From Timema cristinae (taxonomy: Eukaryota > Arthropoda > Insecta > Phasmatodea > Timematidae), in assembly GCA_039000515.1 (NCBI GenBank), contig JBCFYV010002255.1, positions 47,536,810 to 47,600,809 of the forward strand: a DNA stretch of 64,000 nt. The letters are read 5' to 3'. A model generated the notes under the pieces. The model did no database searches and was not told the DNA's origin. It was given only the letters and a program-made list of their open reading frames with translations. Shown here one piece after another: positions 36,944-50,749 of this stretch. A program made the position numbers and the translations under genes. Positions within the stretch are counted from its first letter, which is position 1. Each line of letters opens with the position of its first letter.

Positions 36944-37538
36944 GTAAGGAAATGCATATTTGTACTGAATTTCTGTGTCTTTATAATATGTGAAAGAATG
37001 AGAATCATTTAGGTAGGTAACATTGGTTTATTACAAATAATAGCTTCGCACCTTAATTTCCAATCGCCCTTGTTTTAACCGGTGGGGGAAATTTCGCGGC
37101 ACACAGGCCTTCAAGTTCGAGATAGAGGCAAGAGAGCGTCATGAAGCTTTGTCAAAATCAAAATTTTTGTTGAAGATTGGCTATCGTTTAAGTGGAATTA
37201 AAATAGTCGCGCTTATCATTGAAGTAGATATTTACTTCACTTCTTATTTCGTAAGTTTGATTAATGTATTATTATAATTTAGATATGTATAGGAAAGTAC
37301 AAAATTGGTCGATTTTTGTTTTGAGTTTTAAAGAAAGAAAATGGTTCTAGCTTTGCACGTGTTAGACACTAACAGAATGGCTGCTTTAGATTTTTTTAAT
37401 ATAGTTAGTAATATATGGCCGTTTTGAATCTTAAAAGCGATTAATTACTTAATATCCATACATTTTAGTGGGTATTAATAGCTACTAACATATGAGGCAT
37501 ATTTTCGACATAACGCTAAAGATTTTGTTACTGGCTTA

Positions 37539-38020
37539 AGTAGAACCTCGCTAATCCATCACCCGTGGTACTGGGAGTATGGTTGGAACGCAAAAAAGGT
37601 CGGATTATCAGAAGAAAACTAAATATTTACAGTACTGTATTACATACATAAATAAGATAGTCTAAAAATAAAACCTGTACAGAAACACATTTTTTAGTAA
37701 GAAATTCGGTAATGTTCTTTTGTTTGGTAGACGACAGTCTAGACTTAGCGGGAGTGATTCCTCCTTGTCCAGTCTCTATAGTACTTTTAATTTTTCATTT
37801 AAAGGAACAGTAATGTGTTTACGTTTTACTCCTGACGTACTGTATGTAATGCAAAAACTATGTACACAATCCACACACGAGTAATTACCACGCGCTAGAT
37901 GCTGGATCACTGAAGTAGCAAAACAACTGACTAGTTAACAATGGCCGACCAGTCTTCAACAAGTCGGTGCAAGAGCTGTGGTCGGACCAACCGGAGCGTC
38001 GGACTAGAGAGGTTCTACTG
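37539..38020. mobile_element. Tigger-type MITE in PRMT1 intron 1
   Basis: Left end agtagaacctcgctaatcc and right end (reverse complement) cagtagaacctctctagtcc form terminal inverted repeats, flanked by TA on both sides (37537-37538, 38021-38022). Length 482 bp, no coding frame. TA duplication and cagtagaacctc ends are typical of pogo/Tigger derivatives. The left end lacks its first c. Confidence 0.75.
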
Positions 38021-40298
38021 TAGTTGTTACTTGTAGTAAACTTAATCAAGTTATCGTAAATAGACATTCAACTAAAATATTGTGTACACTAAAAACTACC
38101 TAATCAGACTGGTATATAGCCTAGAATTGAAAATTTGGCAAAACTTTGAGGCTACCTTCTGAGATTATATAAACTTATTAATGAAAAGCTCCTTATCCAC
38201 AGTAAACTAACTGTTTTTAGACCAACCATAGAAAAAACAAATTAAACTAGAGCGTGAGTAGGCTATAGTTCTAAAGAATCTTGGACAGTAAGGGGGTGAA
38301 ACAGATGGTATTCAAAGATGTGTCTCTCCTAGTAACTGTGGCTTCCTCAGCACCAGGGGAGTTAGATCTGCCGAGTTTAATGTCAACGATAACAGGGAAA
38401 AGTCAAGAGTTGTTGAGGGATGTGCGATACTTTAATAGACAAAGTCGTAGATTTGCTAGGATTAAAGCAGGTAGGGGTGTCCAAGATAACCTTGTCTGAG
38501 TTTGTTAAATGTTGCTTTTATCATGGTTTCTTAAATATGCTAGAAGCATCAGGAACAAAAAAAAGCGGACCTTGAGCAATTAATTTTTTTCGTGATATCC
38601 ATATTATAGCATTGAGTGAAACGGGGCTCAAGTACCAAGATAATTTTGATAATAATTTATGTGAACGATTTGTCAGAGGACTATCTGCATGGACATGAAG
38701 CGCACCTCTGTTGTGGGGCTCCCCTTACATTAGATTGTTGTGTGATAGAGGTCCATGAAACTTTAGTGATGTTACCTTTTGTTATATTAAATACAGGGAA
38801 GTTTATGCAACTTGATAGACCTCCATATCCTAACACGTGCCCAGATGTTACTTTTGTATCCCATAATTCCATGGGTAGTGAACATTTCCCAATTGTTTTG
38901 TCAATAGACTCTTAGATCCCATATAACTACAAAACTGTTTCTCTGGATAGGTCACACAACTATAAAAAAGAAAATTGGAAATTATTTCTGATAAAAGTGG
39001 AGTTTACAGTTCAAAATTTAGCGGTGGACCATGATCCTGTAGTACAGTACGACAACTTTGTTAACGTTCTACAGAGCTTAGTGATGCGGCAGTACCAACC
39101 TCACATAGTGGGGGTCATAGGAGAGTTAAACGTTGCCCGTGGTGGACAATCATTTTCTAAATCGATCGCTTAAAGGAGGTTGTCATTAAATACTTTAAAA
39201 CAAAACTTTAACCTGATAAACTATGAAAGCTACTGTTGTACGGCGGCTGCCACGCGGTGAACTTTGCTACGTGTGAAACATGATTCTTGGCGTTCATATT
39301 GCGAGTGTCTTTCCTCCTGATGTATCTATGGCACATGTTTGGCGTAGAATCAAATGGTTCAAGTGTATTGTTACAAATATTTGGATCCCTTTAGTTGGCT
39401 TAGAGGCATGGGCAGAGTTGTTCACTTGTAGTGTGATACAGGATTCATTTATCTGGTTGGAATTCCCTAATTTAGGTGTTTTTCAAGCTCAATATATGTT
39501 TTCTCGGCAGTGAATTAAGGGCAGCGTTGAATCGAGTGTGAGAGACTTCGGTTGGCCCAGACAACGTGTCCTATGATATGTTGACATAATTGTCTGTTTC
39601 TCGATGAGTGCTGCTAGAGATATTTAATATTCTGTCGGAGGAGGGGATAATACCACGCAAATGGAAAATTTCCTTTCTGATTTTTATTTTAAAACCGGGT
39701 AAAAGCTCGGAGTTAACAAGTTCTTATCGACCTATTGCACACGTCATGTTTTGGTAAAATCATGGAACACTTAAGCCGTTTGGAACGATTTCTGAAAAAG
39801 AACAAACTCCTCGATCCTGTTCAATTTGGGCTTAGAAAGGGACGTTCCACACTTATTAGCCTCCCTATATTGGTTTCTGATATTCAAATGGCGCTATCAC
39901 AAAACTCATTTGTATCGGCTTTTTTTCTCGATATACAGGATGCATACAATAATGTCAATTATTCTGTGTTGTTTGATAAACTTGTTTGCCTGGGGTGTTC
40001 AAACAAAATGAGTTATTGGTTAAGCCATTCATTTCAAAATAGATTGTACATTGTAAAGATAGGACAAGTTAGATCATCTCCTCAAACTCAACGAAGGGGC
40101 CTACCACAGGGATCAGTTCTCATTCTTCTGTTATATGCAGTCTATTCAAACAATATTGATAACTCTTTTCCAGTTGGTGTAACGACTTTAACTTGTGTGG
40201 ATGATGTGGTAATATACGTTAGGTCTTGTAACTTGTCAGAGGGGGTGGGTAAGTTACAATCAGTGTTTCCTTTGCTTTCCAATTGGTCGGCAGCCCAC

Positions 40299-40898
40299 TA
40301 GTGATGGGTCGCACGTGAGAGAGTCATTCAAATTGAACGGCTCCCTAAAGATAGCTGTGAGTCATTCACGCCGCCATTACTCACGACTTTTTCACTCTCG
40401 TTCATCCGCTCTGGAAAGAGTCAGGAGTGTTTGTCATTCACGACTCTTCTGTCGTTCTTCGTTCCCTACTAAGAACAAATCAACTATAAATGCTTACTGT
40501 CGTTACTAGATAGCAGTACTGCCTACAATATTAAACTAACTATTTTTCTTAACATCACTTAGACATAATTGTGTGAATTAGACACTAAAGGTTATATGCT
40601 AAGGTTAATTATTATAAGTAATTTGAGTAAGTAATAAAATTAAAGACTCAAACACAATAGGATTCGAATAAATTACACATAAAACTTAATTTGTTCATAA
40701 GTTGAAAGTAAAGGGACAGATTTGCACGCTCGGAACGGGAATTGTGAGAACTAGTTAGCACTCGCTCCAGAAGTTAGTGAGGAGAAGGGGTGAAGGGATT
40801 GGGAGCGAGCGAGCCATGTGGTGAATGATATGACTCTTTTGAGTGAGCAAGCTTATGTGAGCTAGCTCACGTCAATGAGCTGGTTCGACCCAACACTA
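40299..40898. mobile_element. 600-bp non-autonomous hAT element with 8-bp TSD
   Basis: Ends are tagtgatgggtcg and, inverted, tagtgttgggtcg. The 8-bp sequence cagcccac occurs exactly at both flanks (40291-40298 and 40899-40906), a textbook hAT target duplication. Removing the element and one TSD restores the LINE frame across NWSAAHFSTLN. The interior has no transposase but many gagtcattca/gtgaatga-like motifs, probable subterminal binding repeats. Confidence 0.92.
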
Positions 40899-41000
40899 CA
40901 GCCCACTTTTCGACTCTAAATGTTGTGAGATCATCTTGACCCAAGATAACTTAATTATACTTGTTCACCTGTTCTCAAATTGGGTTACGCGGGCACCTTT

Positions 41001-42436
41001 CAGGGGGTGCGCAAACAGCTCTCAAAAAGTTGGCAAAATGACAAGGGACTTATGGAAAACCCTAATTGTTAGCCTTTATCGTTATCTGGTTTTTTCCACC
41101 CATCTTTTTCCTCTCTTTGATCTTGGCGGAAGACTGAGCTCTGTGCATTTTCAACCCTCTACTTGACACCACCTACGTTAGCAGCTATCTTGCTTATATT
41201 TCGAGAAATTTGAGCATCTTTCCTGAACAGTCACTACTCGGTGACATAACTCTTTTTTCTCTCAACGCAGTTGTAGAGATATGTCGCTGTGATGTTTATA
41301 TATTAATTAGTTCCAATCTATTTGTGTTTATGTATTATAAATCGGCCTATTCATGACAATGTGTGTTAAAGTGGCTTTACAAACATAATTATCTTGCTTG
41401 TTTGTATGAAACGAGACAAGAAGTTAGAGTTTTCCTCTCTGACAGCAGGTGTGAGTTTAGCGACAGATTTACAAATGAGCAGTGGCTGTGCAGGCTATCT
41501 TTCATGGCTGACACATTTCAATGACTGAAAGAGCTGAATAAAGGTCTGCAGGGTAAACACACAACACCCTTCAGGGTTCATTACAAAATAAAGATTTAAA
41601 AAAACACTTCCATTTTTAACAAAAGAAGTTGAGAAGGGACAACTGTAATTATTTCCGTCTTTAGAAAATTTCGTAGAAGAAAATGAACTTGAGCTTCATG
41701 ATTCTGTTGTCAACGACATAAGAGAGTATTGTCTGGGTTTGATTGAAGACTTTGGCGAATATTTTCCCGAGAATTTAGGGAGAGAGTTCTGGATTTGAGG
41801 GACCCTTTTTCTACTGTGGAAGTTTACTAAACTTTTCAACTAATGAAATTATTGAACTGTCCTATGATGAAACCCTCAAATACAGGCTCAAGAAAGTATC
41901 TTTGGCAGACTTTTGGTTGCAAAGGCTGAACAAGCTTCCTCAAATAGCTGACCATGCCGTCAAGGTTATGATGTCTTTCTCTTCAACATATCTATGTGAG
42001 TGGTACCTAAAATTAAGTACCGCAATAGGCTAAATTTGGAGCCAGACCTTTGCTTGGAAAATTGAACTGGACAACCAGACATCAAAAAGTTGGGCCAAGC
42101 CATGCAACCACACCCGTCTCGCTGAAAAACTTATGGGATTCATAATAATTATATCACCTCCAGAATTACAATTATAACTTAGATTTGAAAATATGGAGCT
42201 TAGGTATTTAAACATACGATTATCGATAAGAGATGATGTTAAGGCTATAACCGTAAAATTATTTCTGAATAGCTTTGTCACATTTGAAATATTTTGATTA
42301 CAGATATTTTTCCCAATAGATTAAATAGATCAATAATATACCATGTTGTGATAATTTTTTAAAACCTGTAATTTTGAATTTTCTTCATCTTGGGGTACAT
42401 TAAACTTTTAGCCATGGCCAAGTTTGAGAACCACTG
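41001..42436 (+). pseudogene. Buster/ZBED5-like hAT transposase remnant
   Basis: The left end cagggggtgcgcaaac and right end (reverse) cagtggttctcaaacttg are typical hAT Charlie/Buster-type termini. Between them frames read VRVFLSDSRCEFSDRFTNEQ, WLCRLSFMADTFQ, LNKGLQGKHTTPF, LHDSVVNDIREYCLGLIEDF and EYFPENLGREFW, NEIIELSYDETLKYRLKKVS, LADFWLQRLNKLPQIADHAV and MSFSSTYLCEW. That is the C-terminal half of ZBED5/SCAND3-like transposases, with many stops and frameshifts. The eight flanking bases on the two sides differ (gcaccttt, gactagtt), so the borders are approximate or the target duplication has decayed. Confidence 0.75.
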
Positions 42437-43180
42437 GACTAGTTTATGAAGGATGTTGAATTCAGGTACAGCCGACGGTGAGATTTTTAGGCATGACACT
42501 AGACATTATTTTCTAGAAATATCTGGAATATGTGACAGGTTTATATATACTATTTGATCATTGGTGGTTGCCTCTTGAGGCTCCCACCCACATACAATGT
42601 TACAAATGTACTGTGGGCTTACACGTTCTCGATTGGAGTATGGGTGTATATATTATGTTTACGTCCTCAGTTTATAGTGGTATTATGCGACTCTTGTAGT
42701 GCTTTGGCTTGTCAAGCCCCAATCACACCCATACTCGAAGAGTGCGTCTCTCTACCAGCAAGGGGCTACAAATTGGGGTACACATGGATATAATGAGTAC
42801 TGTAATGGGAGAGTAGATAGTTTGGCATCTAGTGTAAATTTACTTTCCATTATAAAGGAATTCTCGCTACCACATAACGATTTTGTTTATTACAATAATC
42901 TGCCTTTGGCTTGATTACACCTAGACTCAAGACTGACTTTATTTGATGCACAGGGTTCTGTCTCCACATTGTATGGTGCCGTGTTCCTGAAACATTAGAA
43001 CATGTATAGCTATGATTTTCCCTGTACATCAGTTGGTACGAGTAAATTACATTCTTAATTATATTACAGACTTTTCTTTAGTAAATGTATTACACTTAGA
43101 CAACGTTACTTTGTATAGGCAGCTGTTTAATTTACTTCTAAATATAAATCTGGCACTGTAGTACGAACAAAATGTCTCTG

Positions 43181-44080
43181 TTTTTCTCTAAGAATAAATT
43201 CGTGTTTTGGTAGGGCTAGGCTATGTGGGTCAGATCTGGATTTATTGCATAGGAAAATCAAGAAAATAGCATTAGGAGTGAAGCAAATACAAGTGTTCCT
43301 GGCTTATCGACTAAATTGTCTTCAATGCCATTGAAGAAAGAAAAGAAATCTTAGACAGAGCAAGAACACGTGTGTAGCTCTAAAGAGTCTCATAGAAAAC
43401 GCCACAGAGTAATAGTTCAAAAAATCTCAGGCGCAAAAACAGAAGTATAGTTTCATAAGATCGCAAAATTTTTATTTTGAATATGCGACACGAGAACGTG
43501 GTTTTTTCCTGAATTCGTTTGAATCTGGTGATTACAAGAATCCTACACACGGAGTCGAACCGAAATTTTTTATCGGTTCTGGTTCCTGTTCTTTAAACAA
43601 ACACTTTAAAGGTTTTGGTTAGAACACAATAAAGGTTGCGTTTTTTTTCCCCTCAGCAGGGCTCATTTTTGTCTTACTTACTCTTCCTAATTTTGAGGAA
43701 AAACTATATTTCCTATTTTTTGACCTTTAGAATAAAGAAACTGTTTGGTTTGTAAATGTTGGTGTGGGTCTTCCTTTTTGTGGGTAAGTTATCAAAACAA
43801 AATATTTTATCATAAGTATCACGCTATTTAAATAAATTTGATGTATGCCCGAAAGCTTCTACAGAGTTTTTGAAATTCAATGATTATAAAATTTTTGGAG
43901 GTAGTGTTATATTTCCAACTATAATAGGCTAAATTAAAAGGTTTGTTAAAGCTATCCTTGTGTTACCCCAGGGAAATACTGATGTTGAGTGAGGATTCTC
44001 ATAAACATCAAACATCACAACTATCAGTGCAACACAGTATGATTCACGAAGGACTTCATTAAGAAAGGACATGGGATCCA
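43181..44080. other. Intron sequence, no gene seen
   Basis: AT-rich sequence between the LINE end and a coiled-coil fragment. Minus-strand open frames at 43929-44233 are shadows of purine-rich plus-strand sequence. Confidence 0.45.
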
Positions 44081-44119
44081 CAGGTTGTACTTGGCTGGAC
44101 TCGGGGAATTGAATCTGAA

Positions 44120-44475
44120 CTGAAGAAACAAGAGCAAGAAGATAATGAGAAAACAAAAAACCAAAGTGAAGAGTATCAAGCATATAGGAAAGATTTGGAA
44201 AAGAAATTGCAGGAAGCTAGAGAAGCAATGCAAAAAGAGAAGTTGTCTTGCAAGTCATTAGTGGTAGAAGTGAATAAAAGGATTAATAATGCGATGATAG
44301 GACAGGTTTGCAAATCGTTCAAACTACTCTAGAAGCTCTGGGGAAAAAATTGGAAGAAAGTGACTCGGCTTTTGAGAAATTAAGAAACAAACAAAAGCCA
44401 ATTCAAAAGAGGAAGACAACAATGTTGGACTACTTTTGTGCAATTCGATATGAATCAAAGAAACCCAAAAAATAA
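44120..44475 (+). pseudogene. Coiled-coil protein fragment of unknown family
   Basis: Two plus-strand frames joined by one frameshift near 44305. The first reads KKQEQEDNEKTKNQSEEYQA, DLEKKLQEAREAMQKEKLSC; the second LQIVQTTLEALGKKLEESDS, RNKQKPIQKRKTTMLDYFCA and ends KKPKK at taa 44475. It is a charged coiled coil with a basic C terminus and a QKRKTTMLDYF stretch resembling a PCNA-interaction motif. No family recognised. It could be a transposon accessory protein or a retropseudogene. Confidence 0.45.
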
Positions 44476-44929
44476 CTGAAGAGTGATTAATTTATTTATG
44501 CCACTAACCCAAACTGGTAAAAAAATATATATATTATGATGTTTCACAGAATTTTTCTTTTATCTCACTTTTAGGTGGATGACATTTTATTTAATTCTAT
44601 ATCTTAGTTTGATGATAATGAACATCATTATTATTACTATTTGGTTTCACAACCATTACTTCCAAATTTGGATTTGTAGTGAAATAACGAAGTAAAATAA
44701 ATACTGTACTAAAGAGAAAGTAAATTAAAGGGGGGGGGGATAACAGGACTATTGCAAGAGGTTGGTGATAGTTGAGCTTTCTTCTTTTTCTTCTTTTATA
44801 AAATAAATACTTTTCCTATTTTTGCTACAGACCCAATAACATAAAAACATTGTTCTTAATATCTTATTTTGGCACTATGCAATGAATATAGTGTTTTTAA
44901 CGTGTCCTATTTTTGACACCCAAATTATG

Positions 44930-46330
44930 CTATGAGGCCTGAATGTCCTATCACATTAAGAATGAACCTGGTGAGATGATTTGAGAGTAAAACCATCTAA
45001 GAGAGTGATGGAGGGAGTATTCTGAGCAATTGTATGTTGAGAATATAAAGAAAGTAACAGGCAATAGGGAAATGGTAATCAGGGAAATAAATAAAGATAC
45101 TGAGGTGTTAAAAGCTATGAAAGTGAGAATAGCAAAGCTCCGGGCGTAGATGGGATAGCAAGTGAATGCTCAAGTGTGGGGGTATGGTACAACCTGCCAG
45201 ATTATGTGAGTTCACTGTGTGTGTTGGGATTTCAAATGTTCCCAATGACTGGAAGAATGCTGGCAGTGTTCCTTTGTACAGAGGTAAAGGCAGTAAGAGT
45301 GGATGTAAGAATTATGAGGCAATTAGTTTGTAGAGTATTACAGGCAAACTTTTTGGGAGAGGTTTAGTTGAAGGTCCGTGATAAAGCTGCGGACAAGATT
45401 GGGATGTGGAATGTGGTTTCATGCTAGGTAGCGGTTGCATGGACAGGATATTTGCATTGCAACAAGTGATTGAGAAATGTATGTCAGTAAGGAAGAAAGT
45501 AGTTATATTGAGTATTTGTTGATATGGATAAAGTGTATGATCAGGTGAATAGGAGTATGTTATGAAATGTTCAGAGATAGTATGATGTGGATGCATGTTT
45601 AGCATACATTAAGGCAGTGTATGATGGAAGTTAAAGTGTATGTTAAAGTGGATGGAGCTTTAAGCAAATGGTTTGACATTGAACAGGGTGTTATGTCTCC
45701 ATGTCTGTTAAATGTATTCATGGATAGGCCTAAGTGTATGAAGGATGCTTGTGATGATGTGGCTTGTGTTCAAATGGACACTGAATATGAAAGTGACTTG
45801 CGGTTGCATAATGCATGAAATCATATAGGGGCAGGCAGTATAAATGTTTGTGTAAATGTTTCCAAAACTAAGATTAGAGTAGTTTGATGTTTGGAGACTA
45901 TTGAAAAGAATGTAGTAGCACAGTGAAACCCTCTTGTTTGAATGTTTGATGTTCATTAAACTCTTTTATCCATTTAGTCACTTGTAGTGTACTGGTATTC
46001 TGTTATGTTACAATCAGGCAGTATGTAAAATGTGTTAACATCAACATTCTAATATGGGTTTGTCAAGGTGGGCATATTGAAAGGATGAGTATGGATTGAG
46101 TGACAAAGCAAAGATATGAAGGTAAAGTGTAGCGGTAACCCATGTAAGAATTGGTAAAATGTTGTAGATGAATGTGTGAAAAAGAGATGATAAAGAGTTT
46201 TAAGAATAAAGGAGTATGTATGACTCGATGTATGGATGTTGTTAAAGCAAAGGGTGTATGCGAGTATAGGGAAGTGTGGAGAAAGCTAGGATAAATTAAG
46301 TATGAAGTTGTTTATTTACCTATAAGTTCC
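44930..46330 (+). pseudogene. LINE reverse transcriptase remnant in intron 1
   Basis: Broken plus-strand frames in LINE order: EYSEQLYVENIKKVTGN, APGVDGIASEC (the P-G-x-D-G motif), a segment like FQMFPMTGRMLAVFLCTEVK, then LRQCMMEVKVYVKVDGALSK and WFDIEQGVMSPCLLNVFMD, the region before the catalytic box. The 3' end reads VYEYREVWRKLG followed by a tail with acttcgtaagggaacgccg. Same broad group as the minus-strand LINE at 28200-29110, but a separate insertion and in the opposite orientation. Confidence 0.75.
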
Positions 46331-47728
<1,398 letters not shown>

Positions 47729-47998
47729 TAAAATGTTCCCGTTTAGGCTTATATTTATTTTTCAGGTTTATAATTTTAGTCTAAACTTAGCCTTCCCATT
47801 TCATGGCTGCTACAAGCAAGGAAAATCTGGACCTAAACATTTAAACAAAAGAGAGAGATTTGGGTTCTCGATTTTAACAAAATGCTTTTCCTATACATGT
47901 TATTCTAACATAAGATGATTGTGCAGTGTTTGTGTACTAACACATTTAGACAGAGGTAAACATAATAAATACTAGAAAAATAACAAGTTCTTGGTTGA

Positions 47999-48235
<237 letters not shown>

Positions 48236-48261
48236 TAGTGAGACAAATTATAATTATCCTT

Positions 48262-48262
48262 T

Positions 48263-48316
<54 letters not shown>
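48262..48316. repeat. (TA)n(TG)n compound microsatellite
   Basis: About twelve TA units directly joined to about fourteen TG units, 40 bp after PRMT1 exon 3. Confidence 0.95.
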
Positions 48317-48318
<2 letters not shown>

Positions 48319-48868
48319 GTGTGGTATTAATTTTTTTTAAAGCTTTATGCTGGGCCAAATTAAAAGTGTATGGGACCATTGGTCAGCCCTACACGTGTGC
48401 ATTTCTTTAGTATCTGACAGCACCAATCACCACAATCTTGTTGTGGGACTCTGAAATGGACAACTTGTCAGTAAATATGGCATATTTTAAGGTGAAAAAC
48501 ATTTATGATCTCTTGTGGTATTACCAGATGGTTGGGTATATTATATTTAATACTATAGTTCTTTGTGCCACATCTTACCACCCATTTAAACTATGCACAC
48601 TTTGAATTACACAAAGTGTGTAGGACTTATTGTCAACCAATCCCTACGCTCATTCATAACCCTAATAGCATACTCTAAAGCTAAGTGGCTACTGTGACTG
48701 TGACAGGACGTTCTTTCTATAACTGTATAAAACTATTGGTATTTTCTAAGGGTCTGCGAGCTTGGGATTTTTCACTCGAGTCAAACTCGAGCTGAGTTCG
48801 AGTATATTCATAATTTTTAAATGTTAAAATGGTGATGTTTTAAAAGTAAAATAGTATTGAAGCGTTTC
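48317..48868. other. Intron 3 sequence, no gene seen
   Basis: Non-coding. A small cluster of ctcgag/ttcgag motifs at 48775-48805 (cactcgagtcaaactcgag) resembles the ctcgagctt text at the very end of the window, but no terminal repeats were found. Confidence 0.45.
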
Positions 48869-49713
48869 TGATTACGGGCCCCTACGTTGTGCGCCAATTG
48901 AAGTCTTATTGAAATATTACTGCACCGCGATGGGCGCTAATTATGATGTTTTGGACGTCTCTCTCCGCTTCGATCGATGAATTCTGGATCTGGTTCGTCG
49001 CATTGGGCGTCGATTGAAGTTATACCGTTTAATTAGCTGATAATTGCCCCATGGTCGAGCACTAATTAAAGCGGTCCGGTATTTTGATGTGAGTTAATTG
49101 GTATTTATAGCCCCGTGATCGAGCGCCAATTAAAGAATTATTGGTGATTTAAATATTGTATAATTAATACACACTTTTTATGTTGACATGTTTTTTATTT
49201 CTAAATCTCTGTTTATTTCTAGAGAAAATATATCATGTCATCGAATTATATACGCAGCCTATTGTAGGGATCGCGGACAGGAGCTCAAGTTCCGAGTAGT
49301 TAAAGGACTGTACGCCTAGTGAGGTTCAATTGCACCATCTTTCGTATATATCCATTGCTCAGGGAAGCTTCAAGAAGGTCGTGTTATAAAAAATTAAATT
49401 ACAAGACAAAAACATCTCGGTGTCACTAGAAGCTTCGAGAGCCGGAAACTGACTCAAGCTCCTTTTTAAAATCTCTATTCGAACTTTCCAGAAGAGGAAG
49501 TTATTATTTAAAAATCTTATATTGTCAACTTGACTTGACTAACGTCATGTGTGTGACGTCACTGATCAGTGGCTTTTGCCTTCTTAGAAAAAGAAGTGCT
49601 TTAAGCGCCATTTAATATACTATATAATTTAAATAAAATTAAATACGTTTATAAAATTAGGACGATAGTATTGTCAATGCTCTCACATATTCTTTAGGGG
49701 CAAATCAATAACA
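48869..49713 (-). repeat. LTR-like unit, left copy, with heat-shock elements
   Basis: This 845-bp unit is an inverted copy of 57807-62263 minus the hAT insert. Ends are TG...CA in either reading (tgattacggg, caataaca). The orientation given is the one where three heat-shock elements precede a TATA box, an aataaa and a tRNA-Lys-type primer-site-like string (ttggcgcacaacgtagggg, complement of 48880-48899). In the opposite reading it would be a solo LTR starting at 48869. It is about 230 bp longer than the right copy because of extra gcgccaatt-containing repeats at 48920-49140. No target duplication found. Confidence 0.6.
49345..49561 (-). promoter_or_regulatory. CRE, three heat-shock elements and TATA box, left copy
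   Basis: Read on the minus strand: tgacgtca at 49554-49561; HSE ttctggaaagttc at 49481-49493; HSE ctcgaagcttc at 49429-49441; HSE ttcttgaagcttc at 49364-49376; TATA tatatac-type at 49345-49351, 13 bp after the last HSE. Each HSE has inverted nTTCn/nGAAn units at the required 2-bp spacing. The same order and spacing recur in the right copy although the intervening sequence differs by substitutions and indels. Confidence 0.6.
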
Positions 49714-50533
49714 TTCATAAATAGTATACTTAAAATATTACCAATCAAAACAAACATAAAATATAATGTTTTTTAAGATTTAAAACTATATGAAAACAAC
49801 ACAATGTTCTTGAAATAAGAATGACACTCATTTTTATAAATAAATATAATTTTAGTAGAAAAAAAGTTTAAAAAACGGAAATATTAGTAAATTAGAAATA
49901 ACACTTTATAAACTACAATTCAAATAAAAATTTGATAGATAAAAGAATTAAATCATTACAACACTAATATCTTTAATAATATTAAAAATACACTGACAAT
50001 TATATAAAAAGTGTGTTATATTGATGTTTTAATGAGCTAATATTTCCCCAAATTATGCTTGCCTAACTTTATTTACCCTTTAATAAAATGTAAGAACCAC
50101 AATCTGTTATAAATTTGAAATGTTTCAATTATTAGTCCATAGTCTAATAATCACACATGATCTACATCTTCTGTTCCAATTCCATTGCACGCGTGCCTTG
50201 TATGGGCTCATTCATTCATTCATTCATTTCAATTCATAATGCTGTTAGAAGTTGAGGTTCAAAATTAAAATTAAGACAGTCAAAATAACATTTCTAGTAA
50301 ACAAAATGAAATAGTTTTTATTTAAATGTGGTTGGTAAGCTTAATGGTAAAATATATATTGCTATGTTAATCAGCACAGTTAAACGTATTAATTAATACA
50401 AGTTTTAAATATCTTAAGTTCGAAAACGTTCATTAAAATATATTCCCAATATTACATTTTTAACTTAACAAAATTATTATTTTAGACAGGGACCAGCTAA
50501 AAATATGTATATTTTTTTACAGTGATTATTTAA
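49714..50533. other. AT-rich intron sequence, no gene seen
   Basis: Between the left LTR-like unit and the copia element. A short (attc)n run at about 50207-50230 is the only repeat. Confidence 0.5.
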
Positions 50534-50749
50534 TGTTAGTTTTATTTATTAAAGAACAATAAACATTTAAAGAATAAAGAGCACATGCTCGCCACTCGAG
50601 ATATACACCGGAACTGACAAAAATGTTGCGTGAGACGCTTTGGTGACGTCATCACAGAAGTGGCTTCACAAATCTAAAAGTGGAATAGTTACTAAACTCG
50701 TGTTTTGTTATTATAGGCCTAGTTAAGAGAAAATTTATTACACACAACA
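50534..50749 (-). repeat. Copia 3' LTR
   Basis: Minus-strand reading starts tgttgtgtgtaataaat and ends aaaactaaca. It contains ggtgacgtcatcac, a CRE-type site, also kept in the other LTR. Confidence 0.93.

Larger units (their letters stand above)
38281..43180 (+). pseudogene. Jockey-like LINE, broken by two hAT insertions
   Basis: Pieces in order: an ORF1/N-terminal frame at 38281-38499; endonuclease traces with IIALSETGLKYQDN near 38607 and CPDVTFVSHN, MGSEHFPIVLSID at 38830-38910; reverse transcriptase at 39735-40298 with LDPVQFGLRKGRSTLISLPI, FFLDIQDAYNNVNYSVLFDK, RRGLPQGSVL and CVDDVVIYV. After a hAT insert, AAHFSTLNVVRSS continues the same frame at 40899. After a second hAT remnant, VRFLGMTLD occurs at about 42490, and an RNase H-like piece at 42660-42900 (VVLCDSCSALACQAP, NGRVDSLASSVN). 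The Y-x-D-D box is CVDD, so the two Asp are present, but stops and frameshifts are many. Confidence 0.8.
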
